From Hysterium pulicare CBS 123377 (lineage: Eukaryota; Ascomycota; Dothideomycetes; Hysteriales; Hysteriaceae), in the NCBI GenBank assembly GCA_000467715.1, contig AJFK01000004.1, positions 91,740 to 155,739 of the forward strand: DNA of 64,000 nucleotides, in the 5' to 3' direction. Under the pieces are notes generated by a model. It saw nothing but the letters and a program-made list of their open reading frames with translations. It ran no database searches and was not told the origin of the DNA. Shown in pieces: positions 35,197 to 45,338 of this stretch. How positions within the stretch are numbered: the stretch's first letter is position 1; the number at the start of each line of letters is the position of its first letter. The position numbers were made by a program, and so were the translations under genes.

Positions 35197-35821
35197 CGTG
35201 AGGTGCGGTTTGGGTTTCTCTCCCGGGATAAGCGAGTTGATCGTCGACTATCGTACCCGGTTCTTAATCTGCCGATCAAAGCAAGTTATGTCCTTGGGGA
35301 ATATTCAGTGGGACAATATGTAAGCCAAGCTAAACGGTGCATGCGGGAGAGTGAGCTTGTCTTGACTCTACAGGACGAGCGACAGCAATGGAGAACGTTT
35401 TAGATGAAATGAATTTCGCCCGACAGTCCTGTGTTGATTACAAAAAGGTTCCTAACGTAGACTGTAAAGTATATCTGCACTGCAAGAGCGAGGTTCAGTA
35501 CTTAGAATAGTATTTGCTAGAGGGGGAATAAATTAAAGAAGTACGCAATCCTAGGAAATTTGAAATTGTTATCGCAAAATCGCGTATCCCGGTTATTTGT
35601 GAATAGTTGCTGGCCAGAATGTTGCGGGGAGTCAAGGTAGCAATGTTTCCTTGTGTATTATGGAATTCTAGTAAGACACACGAGTAGATATACCTTTCAA
35701 AAATTCGCTTGCCCGCACGCTACTTGCGAAACTCCAAAAAACCTACATGAAGGTGTTCGGGGCTGTTGGAAGAGTTTTGGGCAACGTGCTGCGGGGACGC
35801 CAAGACCACATATTAAGGTAT
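35197..35821. other. Intergenic
   Basis: Upstream DNA of the DUF4360-like gene and the 3' flank of the LPMO gene. No coding frame is supported. Confidence 0.45.
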
Positions 35822-36941
35822 TTAGCCAGTCCAAAGTGCAGGTCCGGGCATCTGATAAGTAGACAAGTCTGTATGAGCATATATCTCATAGGTTGCCCAA
35901 ATGCCTGTAGCAAAATTCAGCACGGTTCCGGAATATGTATGCCCGAACCACTTACCTGGGTCATAGTTATCGTATGCGCCGGGAAAGCGAGTGAAAGGAC
36001 CCGGAGTACCTACAATGCATTCCAATTAGCGACTTGATCTGCATCCGGGTTTGCGGTAGTGTTGCTTGAGACATCTCGTAAGCAAGGAGATAGCTGTGCT
36101 TACCTCCGCCCGGTCCGACTATGTTGACTTGAGCGCAGTTCACATAAAACTGGGAGTAGTTAAACTGCTGGTGGGGCCACAGTTGTTCAACACGAAGCAG
36201 GTATGGGCCTGGTGGGGTAGTCTTGGGGATCGTAAAGTTGTACTGGACGGACATTGTCAGCAAGTATGGACGGATATATTGCAAATGTTCGGGGCAACGA
36301 GAATGATCAGATTGAGAGAGTGCATACCTCAGCAACAACCCGAGAAGTCCATTGGGTGTTGGAAGCCGGACCAACTTGGGCGATTTTGAACCACTTTCCT
36401 TCGCCTTGATACGCCTTCAAATCTCCAGGAGCTTTCGAGAGGTACGCCAACTTAGGTCCGTCGTGGAAAATACCGGATGCCTGGCATGGAATGAATGCTA
36501 GCATCGAAAGGCGCACGAAGGAGATCTTACGACATTGCTAACTCTGAATCCAACATCATCTCCTGCAATAACCGTTGCTACGTCGGTTGTAGGACCAGTG
36601 ATGGTAGCATTACGACCACATCTCATGTTTTCAGAGAGTAGATCTTCCATTGGCGCTTTTTGGTCAGGGAACGTTGCATCAAATGCATCGCGTCCAGTAG
36701 ATACGTTTCTATGAGGACTCATTAGCATTCAAGAGACAATTCGAACCATGAGAACAAGCGAACCTACCTCACATATTGCCATTCAGCTGTCTCTGTGTTA
36801 TTGACAAGGAACCTGCTAAAGACATCTACACAGTGTTAGTTGAGGTATCAACCAAGGAAGTGCTGTGCCGGATGACTTACAATGAGCGGACGTGCTCTGT
36901 AATAGCGCAGCTTGGGCAAGGAGAAGAATAATAAGCTCCAT
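35822..36941 (-). CDS. AA9 lytic polysaccharide monooxygenase (former GH61)
   Basis: Seven exons: 36941-36881, 36825-36768, 36708-36531, 36480-36328, 36242-36104, 36009-35956 and 35904-35822 (241 aa). All phases agree. A 19-residue signal peptide ends exactly before His20, which becomes the N-terminal His of the copper brace. The second brace His is H105 in IFHDGP (position 86 of the mature enzyme), and the axial Tyr is Y183 in QFYVNCAQ. Other family marks are KAPGDLKAYQGEGKWFKI, PGPYLLRVEQL, VNIVGPGGGTPGPF, FPGAYDNYDPGIW and PGPALWTG at the C-terminus. There is no CBM1. The enzyme should oxidatively cleave cellulose or another beta-1,4-glucan outside the cell. The gene is unusually intron-rich. 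Confidence 0.92.
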
Positions 36942-37282
36942 CTCGATATATCGTCGCAACGTGTTTTACAATGACTTCCAAGACCTACGAAAGTTTAATT
37001 CGATCGCCAGTATTTTATTCGATTTCACGAGAGGATGGAGGCGCATCGATGTCGAGCAAAATCATAGATTAGAAGGGGTTGCGCATACAGCAATGCTGCA
37101 AGAGGAAGTCCGAAATAAGCAATCTAGATAGTATAGATTGAGGTTGCGTGTCGCGGCTAATTAACCTTCGGTGGAATGCTTTGTTGGCCTGCGGGACCTC
37201 CGAACCCATGAATGCCGCAATGAAACCGATCAATTGAAGGACACGACCATCGTGTGTTAACAGTCTCGTGCGTTGCAAATGA
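36942..37282. other. Upstream region of the LPMO gene
   Basis: These 341 bp separate two minus-strand genes and should hold the LPMO promoter. No clear motif recognised. Confidence 0.4.
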
Positions 37283-37576
37283 TTACTTCTTCCTCTTTTC
37301 CTCTTCCGCCCTCTTTCTCTCCTCGATCCCGTCGTTCAATCCCGGGTCAACCCAGCCTCGGAAGGGATCTCCAACAGGTCCTCGTCGGGCCTCGTATGTT
37401 CTATCCCGCTCAGCATACAGCTTCCCAGCCTTAGAAGGCAGATCTTGTATAGTGTTGAGGAGCGTCGGTAGCTGATTATCTATGAAATGGCGAACGGCTT
37501 GCTGGGAGGTCTGAAGGATGGTCATGGGGTCGCGCGGGTCGGGTCCGGAAGGCGGAGAGGGCGATGGGGACGACAT
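37283..37576 (-). CDS. Small conserved-looking fungal protein of 97 aa
   Basis: A single-exon frame with a good ATG. The N-terminus is Ser/Pro-rich, the middle amphipathic (QQAVRHFIDNQLPTLLNTI), and the C-terminus carries DPFRGWVDPGLNDGIEERKR and ends in a Lys/Glu run. It has no signal peptide or membrane helix. The regular amphipathic helix and the compact gene look real, but I do not recognise the family. Confidence 0.6.
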   Translation of the reverse strand: MSSPSPSPPSGPDPRDPMTILQTSQQAVRHFIDNQLPTLLNTIQDLPSKAGKLYAERDRTYEARRGPVGDPFRGWVDPGLNDGIEERKRAEEEKRKK

Positions 37577-38308
37577 TGATTGGAAATTGAGCTCAATGGC
37601 TCAGAACAATTCATGAGGGAGATCAGACTTGCAATGCAGTCGTAAGGAAGTGGTGGACGCGTTGACGATGAGCTCCGAAGCATGAGAGGGGCATTATCTT
37701 AGTAAGCGGCTTGGCATCAATTACCATTTCATGACCACAAGCAACTCAGCTCCCTGATCGGAACACCTCCGGTTCTTCCTTATGATGGACTGAATCACTC
37801 GAAATCCTCCATGCAATAGTTAGTATCCTAGCAAATGCTCAGGTCGCCAAGTCAACATTGCGGTCATCAAGAATTATTCTCAATGGTGGTATATTGGTTC
37901 GTAGAGCGGTCAGAATTCGCATCAAATCAAGAGCTTCATCGAAGGTATTCCAGTCGCTAGCAGTAGCTGCTTTCGACATGTAATGTTGTTTGGAGTCCTA
38001 CATCATTCAAAAAGCTCGCTTTCTTTTCTTCGGCAATCAACAAGACTGAATTACCCTCAATGCAATTTCAGGAAAGCAACCAAGACTGAGAGAAAGATCG
38101 CCATGGAGGTTCGCAACTATACATACTCGCTCTTGCACGTATGGTCATGTTGTTATTGATATTGTTATAAGACTACAGATCCCGTCTCCGGTTCGAAGAC
38201 CATATACCAAAGTCATTCTATAAAACCGCAGATAAAGCATTACGTAGCCAATCCCAGTCTACCCACCATAGCCAGAGCATCTGTAGGAAGATTCTCAATG
38301 GTAACTCC
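37577..38308. other. Intergenic
   Basis: About 730 bp with no supported gene or RNA. Confidence 0.4.
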
Positions 38309-39113
38309 TTACTCGTCGTACCACCTAACTCGCCTTGTGCCTTCGGAGAATACTTGGTCGGCTTGGAAATGGATATCATCGCCCGTGCCGGGATCCTTCA
38401 AATTGTAGGAGTGATTGCAGAGATTACTTACGCATCTCCATCTTGTAGCCGTAATAAGCATAATTTCCCTGGCGATCTCCTTGGACGTTTGACTCAAAAT
38501 TAACGAGGCTACCACCCTTCATGTCAGAGGCTTCGTAGTTGAACGTGCTAACGTGACTACGTTTGATGAGGGTCAGAACATCCAGGAAACGAAGTGGCTT
38601 GAGAGAAAACCCGTTCTGTGGAGAAGAGTGTATCAGTATGAAGCTTATAATTGATGATGGTGCGAGAACATACCGGAGCGGAGCGTTTGGACTTCGGATT
38701 GATTGGCTCCCAATCATCATCGACGTCGTCGTAGCTGACTAAATCCCATCCATCATTTTTAAGGGATGCGTCATTGGCATTATGGGCATCGCGAGGATCA
38801 ACATCTGTTACATGGTCAGCGGACAATAGTGCGGTGAGTAAGACGATAACTCCACATACCTATGGTTCGAATAGTTAACTCGTTAGAGATATTATTGTTG
38901 TTGACGGAAGTGTCCGCCTTTAGATGAGAAGAGCTAGCAGACTTGTTGCAAGACATTTTGTCAGGAATAGCACCTGTTTCTACAGTTAGTCTCAATGCCA
39001 ACTTGGGTTTCAGGCATTACGAAGGGAGGGGGAGGGGGTTACTACTCACGAACGGTGCTGTCGCGGTTGGAAGTGGTGGTAGAGGCTTCGGTAGCAGTTG
39101 CTGGAAATGGCAT
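38309..39113 (-). CDS. Five-exon small acidic protein with DGWDLVSYDD motif, function unknown
   Basis: Exons are 39113-39050, 38979-38860, 38804-38674, 38615-38432 and 38361-38309 (183 aa). Four introns with good donors keep the frame; the last acceptor (ttccaag) is chosen because the nearer one leads to a stop. The N-terminal 70 residues are Ser/Thr/Asn-rich. The middle is acidic, NDGWDLVSYDDVDDDWEPI, followed by a better-ordered section, GFSLKPLRFLDVLTLIKR and NYEASDMKGGSLVNFES. There is no signal peptide. It resembles no family I know. It belongs to a run of small acidic genes between 38 and 46 kb, of which at least two others carry similar short Trp motifs. Confidence 0.55.
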
Positions 39114-39590
39114 GGGTGGTTGAAGGGGTTTGGTGGTTAGCAATGGGATGGGGTTTGTTTCTGGTGCTCAAACAGAGCAAAAGAGTTGAGTTTACCAGTA
39201 TACCCCCGACTTGCGGGCCGTGCACGCGCCCACGGGATGGGTTACTTACCGGAGTGAAAGGTTCCAAGTCACTGGGCTAAAATTTGGCTACGATTGGCTC
39301 CTTGCGCCCTAGTCTGAGCTCAAACTTCACACATTAAAGCTTTCAGATATGAACGCGAACCTAAAGGCTCTGCATTGGCATGAAAGAAGTGATTGGATAG
39401 TCTGAAATTTCCCGCCCCTAAAGACCTTCTAACCATCAAACCTCGAACGTTGAAATAAGAAACACAAGCATTAACCAGTCTCAAATTTGACGACCACACT
39501 CTACGAAAGTGTCGAAGCCACATGTACGACGTAATTATGCAAAGATTAAAGACCGTACCTTGGTCCGCTTCAATATTCGGTGCTTCACTT
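39114..39590. other. Intergenic
   Basis: Upstream flank of the five-exon gene. A minus frame overlapping the next gene's 3' end is out of frame and unsupported. Confidence 0.4.
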
Positions 39591-40109
39591 TCATCTATCT
39601 CTTCTCTTTCCTTGATCATCCACCCGGCGCTTTCCCAATCGTTTCTCATCATCGAGCCCTTCCTTCTTCATGAACTGCCTCATACATTCTTTGCTTTCTT
39701 TCCTGTCCATCTTGTGAGGGCTTGGAAAAGAGACCAAACTTGAATTGCCAACTCTGTCGCCGCTTGATCGCGATCGATCCCTCCGAAACTGATTCGGCAA
39801 TTTGAAGGAGGAGGTAGAAATCGAATCGCTGTCTCTGTCGGTGCACTCATCATATTCCGGGAAAGACTCATAGTTCGTGCATCCATCGTTCTCGCTAGGG
39901 CTGTGCTCCTGCTGTCTCGAAACTGAGGATACGGTGGACACGCTGCGGGATTTTGATGACGATGAAGTCCTTCCCACTGGCTGAACGTTTCCATTTGGGG
40001 ATTGTGAGGGCTCCTGGCCATCATCGTCTCCTGACTTCGGTGACCTTTTCGGTTGAGATCGTCGACCACTGTTCTTGGGAGCACCGAAGAGCCTGAGAAC
40101 ATTCTCCAT
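39591..40109 (-). CDS. Ser/Arg-rich basic protein of 172 aa, function unknown
   Basis: A single-exon frame beginning MENVLRLFGAPK. It is dominated by Ser, Arg, Lys and Asp with many potential phosphorylation sites (SSSSKSRSVSTVSSVS), and ends in a basic segment, EKRLGKRRVDDQGKRRDR. No ordered domain is visible. Intrinsic disorder and a nuclear location are plausible but inferred. Another frame runs antisense through most of it without support. Confidence 0.45.
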   Translation of the reverse strand: MENVLRLFGAPKNSGRRSQPKRSPKSGDDDGQEPSQSPNGNVQPVGRTSSSSKSRSVSTVSSVSRQQEHSPSENDGCTNYESFPEYDECTDRDSDSISTSSFKLPNQFRRDRSRSSGDRVGNSSLVSFPSPHKMDRKESKECMRQFMKKEGLDDEKRLGKRRVDDQGKRRDR

Positions 40110-40553
40110 AGCGGCTGTAAAATGACTGATTGAGTATTGACGAATTATTACGGTGGTTTATAAAGATACAGAAATATTAGCATTGATGACGAGGGGTACT
40201 TTCGCAATGTATGTGAGTATGTGAGTATTTGTGTGCGCAGCGACAGAATAGAAAACTGGAATCTTCTTGTAAAGTCGAGAGAGCATGTTGTTTCTGATTC
40301 ACTGCGTAGTCAAACATTTGCTGTTCAAAAAGAGTCACATTCCCGCGCACGCCTGATTCACCAAGTTTGTTTGTTTAAAAGACATGGCATTTAAAGCTTA
40401 ATAGAGATGTGCCAATCGCTTGTTTCAAGCGCATTAGCGCTATACCGATACCCAAACCTCAATAGTCGAGCAAAACAAAGACATTCGGATCGCCCATGTG
40501 AGCCCAATCAATCGGTTTGTTTGACCACTGAGAATGCAGACCAGCCAGCCCGC
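40110..40553. other. Intergenic
   Basis: No supported gene. The plus-strand frames at 40407-40716 overlap the next gene antisense. Confidence 0.4.
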
Positions 40554-41084
40554 TCAGTCCATCCGCATCCTCGCATCGTCCTCCATCGCCTCCTCTTTAT
40601 CCAGTGTGTCCGTGTCGGAGTCCTCAGAATCATTTACTCTTTGGTCTAATTCGCCACTCTTAAGGTATTTCTGCAACTTGTCATTCAGTCTCTGGACCCG
40701 CTCTTCGATTGCTTGAAAAAGTGCGCTTGGCTTGGGGTTGTACGCTTTAGGGTTACCACAAGGCTCTTGGGCTGAAGAGTCCGGAGTTGATTTGACCTCC
40801 TCTGTCCCTTCTAGAGAAAGTAATTCATGTGAGCTAGGGGAACCGATCCCATTGGGCGTTTCATCGACCTTCGAGTGCTGAATTGTAGTATCTGCGAGCG
40901 TCAGTATGTTCTGGGCATAGAATACTATTGGAATATACTTACAGTTTGAAGCAGGTTCAGCAACATTGGTTTCATGTTTAGGCATGGCGGAGGAGTGTTT
41001 CATGTCCGGGGGTTCCGAGTCCTGTGGCGGTTTGAGAACATTTGAATTGGGCGTGCTGCCGTCGAGGGGTTGGAGGTTGCTCAT
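40554..41084 (-). CDS. Small acidic protein with IEERVQRLND helix, function unknown
   Basis: Exons are 41084-40943 and 40891-40554 (159 aa). An upstream in-frame ATG at 41144 lies only a few bases from a TATA-like tatataatg, so transcription should start below it and the ATG at 41084 is preferred. The N-terminal half is Pro/Ser/Asn-rich. A C-terminal amphipathic or coiled segment, QAIEERVQRLNDKLQKYL, is followed by a very acidic tail (DSEDSDTDTLDKEEAMEDD). A partial second copy of the helix lies 0.5 kb upstream at 41611-41793. No known domain. Confidence 0.5.
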   Translation of the reverse strand: MSNLQPLDGSTPNSNVLKPPQDSEPPDMKHSSAMPKHETNVAEPASNCKYIPIVFYAQNILTLADTTIQHSKVDETPNGIGSPSSHELLSLEGTEEVKSTPDSSAQEPCGNPKAYNPKPSALFQAIEERVQRLNDKLQKYLKSGELDQRVNDSEDSDTDTLDKEEAMEDDARMRMD

Positions 41085-41144
41085 CTTGGACGGTGTTGTC
41101 GAAGGTTTGGAGAGCACAGAATGCTTAACGGAGCACATGAGCAT

Positions 41145-41155
41145 TATATAGCTAG
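41145..41155 (-). promoter_or_regulatory. TATA-like element of the IEERVQR gene
   Basis: On the minus strand the sequence reads ctatataatg just ahead of the ATG at 41144. It lies about 65 bp above the ATG at 41084, a normal core-promoter spacing for the latter. Confidence 0.35.
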
Positions 41156-41610
41156 TAGAGGCTGTGAGTCTACCTTGATGATTTACAGGAACAAAATGAT
41201 GTACGTGAATAATTGTAGAATGGAAGTATAGGTGAATATGATATAGTATGAAATAGTGCTATAACACTAACTTTCGCGGAGTATCAAGAGGACCCCTGGC
41301 ATATTTACGCATGTGAATACCAAACCTTTGGTGATCGTCAAGCAAAGAAAACATATTGTCAAATTAAAATCCTAGATCAAACTATACTGCTTGACTCCTA
41401 AGCATGAAGGAAGGAGTTATGTCGTTTGCGTGATACAAGTGTTCGATTAACTGAATAGGTACAATTGAGTAGACTTGAGGAAAAGGCTAAGCGGAAATCA
41501 ACAGATGCAATATATTTGGGGTTTACGAAAGGCACATTGTTTCTTCCCTCTATAGCTACATCATCAATCTCCTAATCTTCTCCGCCAACGTCGACTCCGG
41601 CCCGGCATCT

Positions 41611-41793
41611 TCACTCGATATTAAATCTCCAATGCTCCCCTTGTTCCCCATCACCCATATTGGGTAACTTTCCTATCTCATCCAACATTTGTAGTTCGTC
41701 ATTTCGGCGTTGGACTCGTTCTTCGATTTCTACCAGAAGCTTGGGTCTATTCTGATCACTTATCATGGCAGAATTGGACTTCTCCATGTACAA
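41611..41793 (-). pseudogene. Partial copy of the neighbouring IEERVQR gene
   Basis: A 60-codon frame whose middle, RPKLLVEIEERVQRRNDELQ, matches KPSALFQAIEERVQRLNDKLQ of the gene at 40554-41084. No matching N-terminal exon was found upstream and the acidic tail is shorter. It reads as a duplicated and truncated copy; a short functional gene cannot be excluded. Confidence 0.5.
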
Positions 41794-41941
41794 TATATAC
41801 CTACTCTACTCATTTAACACCACGCTCCTCTCCATTCTCCTGCCTACTAACTCCTTCATCTCCTCTTGTCCTCCCTAATCTTCTTCTTTAGCCCCAATCA
41901 GTTTTCGGTAGAATCCTGATATATGCATGTATGGCCTTGTT

Positions 41942-42517
41942 TCATCCTTTTCCTGTCAGCGCAGATCTCTCAGATCGCGAGCTTGAATCAGCCTCAACTT
42001 CCAACGTGTGCTGGGTTGAAGTTGTTGCTCGTGCGATGGCCTTCATTTCCTCTCTCAATTTCAAGAACCTAGCTTTAGCAACTTGAAGGTCGTGTTTAGT
42101 TGGTTTGCGAGGTGCAGCGGAGGGCAGTAAGATATCCTGCAAGCTTCCCTGCCTCAGAATCGCTAACTCTGCCTCATCACCCCCAATCGTCGTATCCCTC
42201 TCCTCCAAAACCATCTTTCCTTCATGCAATAGGCCGCTCAACTCCTTCCAGAACAGCTTCATATCCATATCTATGTTCCTAATGGCCATCTCGTGCCCAA
42301 GCCGAGCCGACTTCAGTGCCGATGTCTGGTTCTCAGTCTGCATTCTGTCGATTTCCTCCATCTCTGCAATATTCTTCACCAGAGCATCTATGTCATGAAT
42401 GGATGCCGCATGATCCTCGCGGAGTTTGGCGATGAAATAAATGTTTCGTTTGATGGGGTCATGGAGGCGGGTTAGAACCTTCGAGGGAATGCCGAAGGGA
42501 ATGGAGTCCTCTGCCAT
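41942..42517 (-). CDS. Intact member (copy B) of a three-copy coiled-coil family, function unknown
   Basis: A single-exon frame of 191 aa starting MAEDSIPFG. Residues about 22-105 are helical: RNIYFIAKLREDHAASIHDI, then a heptad-like stretch, then ARLGHEMAIRNIDMDMKLF and LSGLLHEGKMVLEE. The C-terminal part has PTKHDLQVAKARFLKL and a Ser/Thr-rich end. No signal peptide, membrane helix or known domain is seen. Broken relatives lie at 33250-33946 and 61350-62008 on the other strand, so this is the only apparently functional copy in the window. It sits among other small lineage-specific genes. A structural or protein-binding role is the most one can infer from the coiled coil. Confidence 0.65.
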   Translation of the reverse strand: MAEDSIPFGIPSKVLTRLHDPIKRNIYFIAKLREDHAASIHDIDALVKNIAEMEEIDRMQTENQTSALKSARLGHEMAIRNIDMDMKLFWKELSGLLHEGKMVLEERDTTIGGDEAELAILRQGSLQDILLPSAAPRKPTKHDLQVAKARFLKLREEMKAIARATTSTQHTLEVEADSSSRSERSALTGKG

Positions 42518-43348
42518 TGCCGTCGTTGGCAGTTGTGGTTTTTGGGGATTGCAGATTAGCGGAGAGCTTTGTAGTTCTATTGGTGGTTGGCGGTGAATGA
42601 GTCAATTATGCAGACTGCCTAGTCGAACTCTTGGCAAAGGGTCGCCTACCCGGAACAGATACGGAGTGAATGGTTAAAGGCACGCGACCGAGGACATCTA
42701 TATCGACGTATGGTCATTCAATTCGCAGGCGAAAACTTAAGCCAGGAGATTAAGCAAAAGCTGGGCGTTGGTGTATGCACTGTATATCTGGTACCATGTC
42801 CCAAATTCTACATACCAACCAGCTCGTCATCGGAGGAGGACCCTCAGCAATAATGGTATTTGAATACAATCTCGCCTTAAGTCATTCATCTCTATTCTTA
42901 TTGTACTATATAGTTTGCTATCCATTTACCCATCTTGGTTGATTAAGCTGCCCCGTTTCAAAAGGTTGTCATTGAAGTAGTCCTGAGTTCACGCATGGCG
43001 AGAAGAACGGACTGGAGAAAGCCGCAGACATCCATAACTCGGCAGGTTTTGCGACAAGCATCACTTGGCACAGAATTCAGTTGCGTTGTCGCTATAGCAT
43101 TTCACATTTATCCGGATATACAAGAACAGGAAGGCTTAACCCTCATCATGATCCGAAATTGCATTGTAAACCGTCTCGACACCATCCTCCACCACTTCTC
43201 AATCATCCTCAATATGATCCTTAGTGGAGTCATTCTTCTCTGTACCGCGGTTCCTTTCTTGGCATCCGTAGATCCACGTACTGTTGCATGATAAGTGGCT
43301 GCCTCGATCTTTTAGATGAAAGCGAAAAGGCGATGATTTCTCTTTCTT
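42518..43348. other. Intergenic
   Basis: A 98-codon plus frame at 42995-43291 has a hydrophobic segment but no other support. Otherwise nothing is seen. Confidence 0.4.
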
Positions 43349-43768
43349 TCACCACAACCACCATAGGAACGGATGTAGTATTGACACTAAAAGAGCCTGA
43401 AACAGTTCTAGTAGAGACTGATCTGAGGATCTACCGTGGTTTCCGGGGTTACTCTTGATAGCAGGTGGCTCGAGTTGCTGAGGCAGTGCGTCTTCGAATG
43501 GATCTTCGTCGAAGACGGTATCGCTTTCGGAGGTAACGGAAAGTAAATCGATTTCGAATGAAAACTTGTCAGAAGCTGTATCGCTTTCAGATATTATCCT
43601 CCACTCATTCTCGTTATCATCTGGAAGTTGAGTCCATATAGCTCTCCCTAGCGCTGCATCCATTGCTCGTTGAGTATTGTCTTGCTTAGGATTCGGATCG
43701 GAGGCATCGAAAGTTACTAAGATCTCAATCTCTTCGTGTATAACCAACGAGTCGTCGGAGTTTGCCAT
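43349..43768 (-). CDS. Small acidic protein with C-terminal hydrophobic tail
   Basis: A single-exon frame of 139 aa. It is strongly acidic (EEIEILVTFDASDP, DNENEWRIISESD, DTVFDEDPFEDALP) and ends in a hydrophobic stretch, LLELFQALLVSILHPFLWWL. That is compatible with a tail anchor, although basic flanking residues are missing. No known family. The ENEWRII segment resembles the short acidic Trp motifs of the proteins encoded at 38.3 kb and 44.3 kb. Confidence 0.5.
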   Translation of the reverse strand: MANSDDSLVIHEEIEILVTFDASDPNPKQDNTQRAMDAALGRAIWTQLPDDNENEWRIISESDTASDKFSFEIDLLSVTSESDTVFDEDPFEDALPQQLEPPAIKSNPGNHGRSSDQSLLELFQALLVSILHPFLWWLW

Positions 43769-44336
43769 GGTGGAGTCGTGGTTTGGGGAGTAGTCGGCAA
43801 GGGAATGCGATAAGAAAGAGTTGAAGGGTGATGAGCTTTTGTTATGTTGAGCATAAGGTGAAGTTGTGATTTTGCATAACCTTATTCAAAGTTATGATTT
43901 ACATGAAAGCCACTGAATCACTTCACAGACTTTCTATGTGATTCGATGACCAGTAGGTTAGGGTCCGTGAATTAGACTGAAGGTAGTAGTTACCCGAAGA
44001 CCATCGCAAGTGGACGCTAAGCTCTAAGTACCTCACAAAACAAGGCCGTCCGGAGACATAGGAAAGTGGGCACAGATCTTTCAAGCAGCAAGCTAATTAA
44101 GGGAAAGCTCCATGGGGGCCACAAAGCCGTCACACTAGGCTGAGAAGCGAATTCTGAGGTGATGTCCTGCAAACACATAAGCAAGCAAGGGACAAAAATA
44201 GAGTGGAGAGTATGATATGTTTGGTACCGACAGCTCAATACATGCTAAATTCCGTGACCTCCCAAAAGCCCGACGAGGTTACCGTACCCAAAGAACAAAG
44301 TGGACGAAATTTGCTAATACGAACAAGCGGACGACC
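43769..44336. other. Intergenic
   Basis: No supported gene between the two minus-strand genes; the plus frame at 44217-44663 runs antisense to the next gene. Confidence 0.4.
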
Positions 44337-45338
44337 TTACGGTTGAACTGCTTGAGAGTTCCGCGGATTCCGTCCAACCTCAATCCAATCCTGTTTGCCT
44401 TCGTCCCCATTGCCTGCGCTCTGGACATCCCACGGAACTTTCTCCCAACCATCATCGTCCTCGCTGGTGTCGGAGTCATTCTTATCCTTGAGTGGCGTTG
44501 GGTTTTTGGGTACTTCATAGTACTCCAACTCTTCCTGCTCTTCAAGTATCTCAGTCTTGTTTGCGCGGTAGTAGTCTTGGCGTCCAGACTTCTCACCGTC
44601 CCCAATCTCCTTCACTACTACTTTGAGTTCGGAGAAGGAGATATTGGTATCCACGCCTTTTAGCTCGCCAAGCATTGCGGTCGAGAAGGGATCGAGGGGA
44701 GCAATCTTACTGTCCTTGTGAGAAGAGAAGGGGTCAGACTCGACTTCCAACTTTCGTTTCGGCGCAATACTGAGCAGTGCTGGTCCTCCATTTCCCATTG
44801 AAGGAGTAGTGGCACGGAGATGAGCTATAGACAAAGGTATACTACCCTTCCTTGGGCGGGATGAGGGAGTGCCGGCAAGGAATTCATCCACACTGTTCGC
44901 ATCGGAGTCGTATTGAGCAGGATTTTCCAGCTCCAGATTGCGCTCGTCTTCGGATTCAATGGAGCAGACAAGTGACCTGCGGGTAATCTGGTCATGGTCG
45001 TCCTCGGAATCTGAAGCATGACCTTCCCGGAGATCGGGCTCATCTGGGACACTGTAAGTAATTTTCAAGGAGTTTAGGCATTGAAGGGTCGTCGCACCTT
45101 TGGACACTTTTGTTGAGCCTTCCACACCCTTAACAGAGGAGGATGTCATGGGAGTATGTATATCGGCCGGAGGTGTTGCTTCGGCACCACGAAGAGAAGA
45201 TCCAGTAGGGAGCTTCCGACCACTGACAGTTCTCGCTATGGCAGAGAGAGTCGCAGGGTAGCTGAGATGAAGATGCTCCTGTTGAGGCCCTTCAGAATTG
45301 CATCGGCGGACGCCGAAAGAACGTCGAACTGCGTCCAT
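44337..45338 (-). CDS. Acidic, largely disordered 333-aa protein, function unknown
   Basis: A single-exon frame. I use the ATG at 45338 (MDAVRRSFGVRR) rather than the one four codons earlier, although either is possible. The chain is rich in Ser, Asp, Glu and Pro with phosphorylatable acidic patches (HASDSEDDHDQ, CSIESEDERNLELE). Near the C-terminus it has EILEEQEELEYYEVPKNPTP and then DTSEDDDGWEKVPWDV and QDWIEVGRN, two short acidic Trp motifs. A basic APKRKLEVE could be a nuclear signal. No ordered domain. A TATA-like stretch lies about 200 bp upstream on the same strand. Confidence 0.55.
   Translation of the reverse strand: MDAVRRSFGVRRCNSEGPQQEHLHLSYPATLSAIARTVSGRKLPTGSSLRGAEATPPADIHTPMTSSSVKGVEGSTKVSKGATTLQCLNSLKITYSVPDEPDLREGHASDSEDDHDQITRRSLVCSIESEDERNLELENPAQYDSDANSVDEFLAGTPSSRPRKGSIPLSIAHLRATTPSMGNGGPALLSIAPKRKLEVESDPFSSHKDSKIAPLDPFSTAMLGELKGVDTNISFSELKVVVKEIGDGEKSGRQDYYRANKTEILEEQEELEYYEVPKNPTPLKDKNDSDTSEDDDGWEKVPWDVQSAGNGDEGKQDWIEVGRNPRNSQAVQP

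Noticed and set aside
42995-43291. Plus-strand frame with a hydrophobic segment
   Set aside because: No supporting motif and no upstream features; likely chance.
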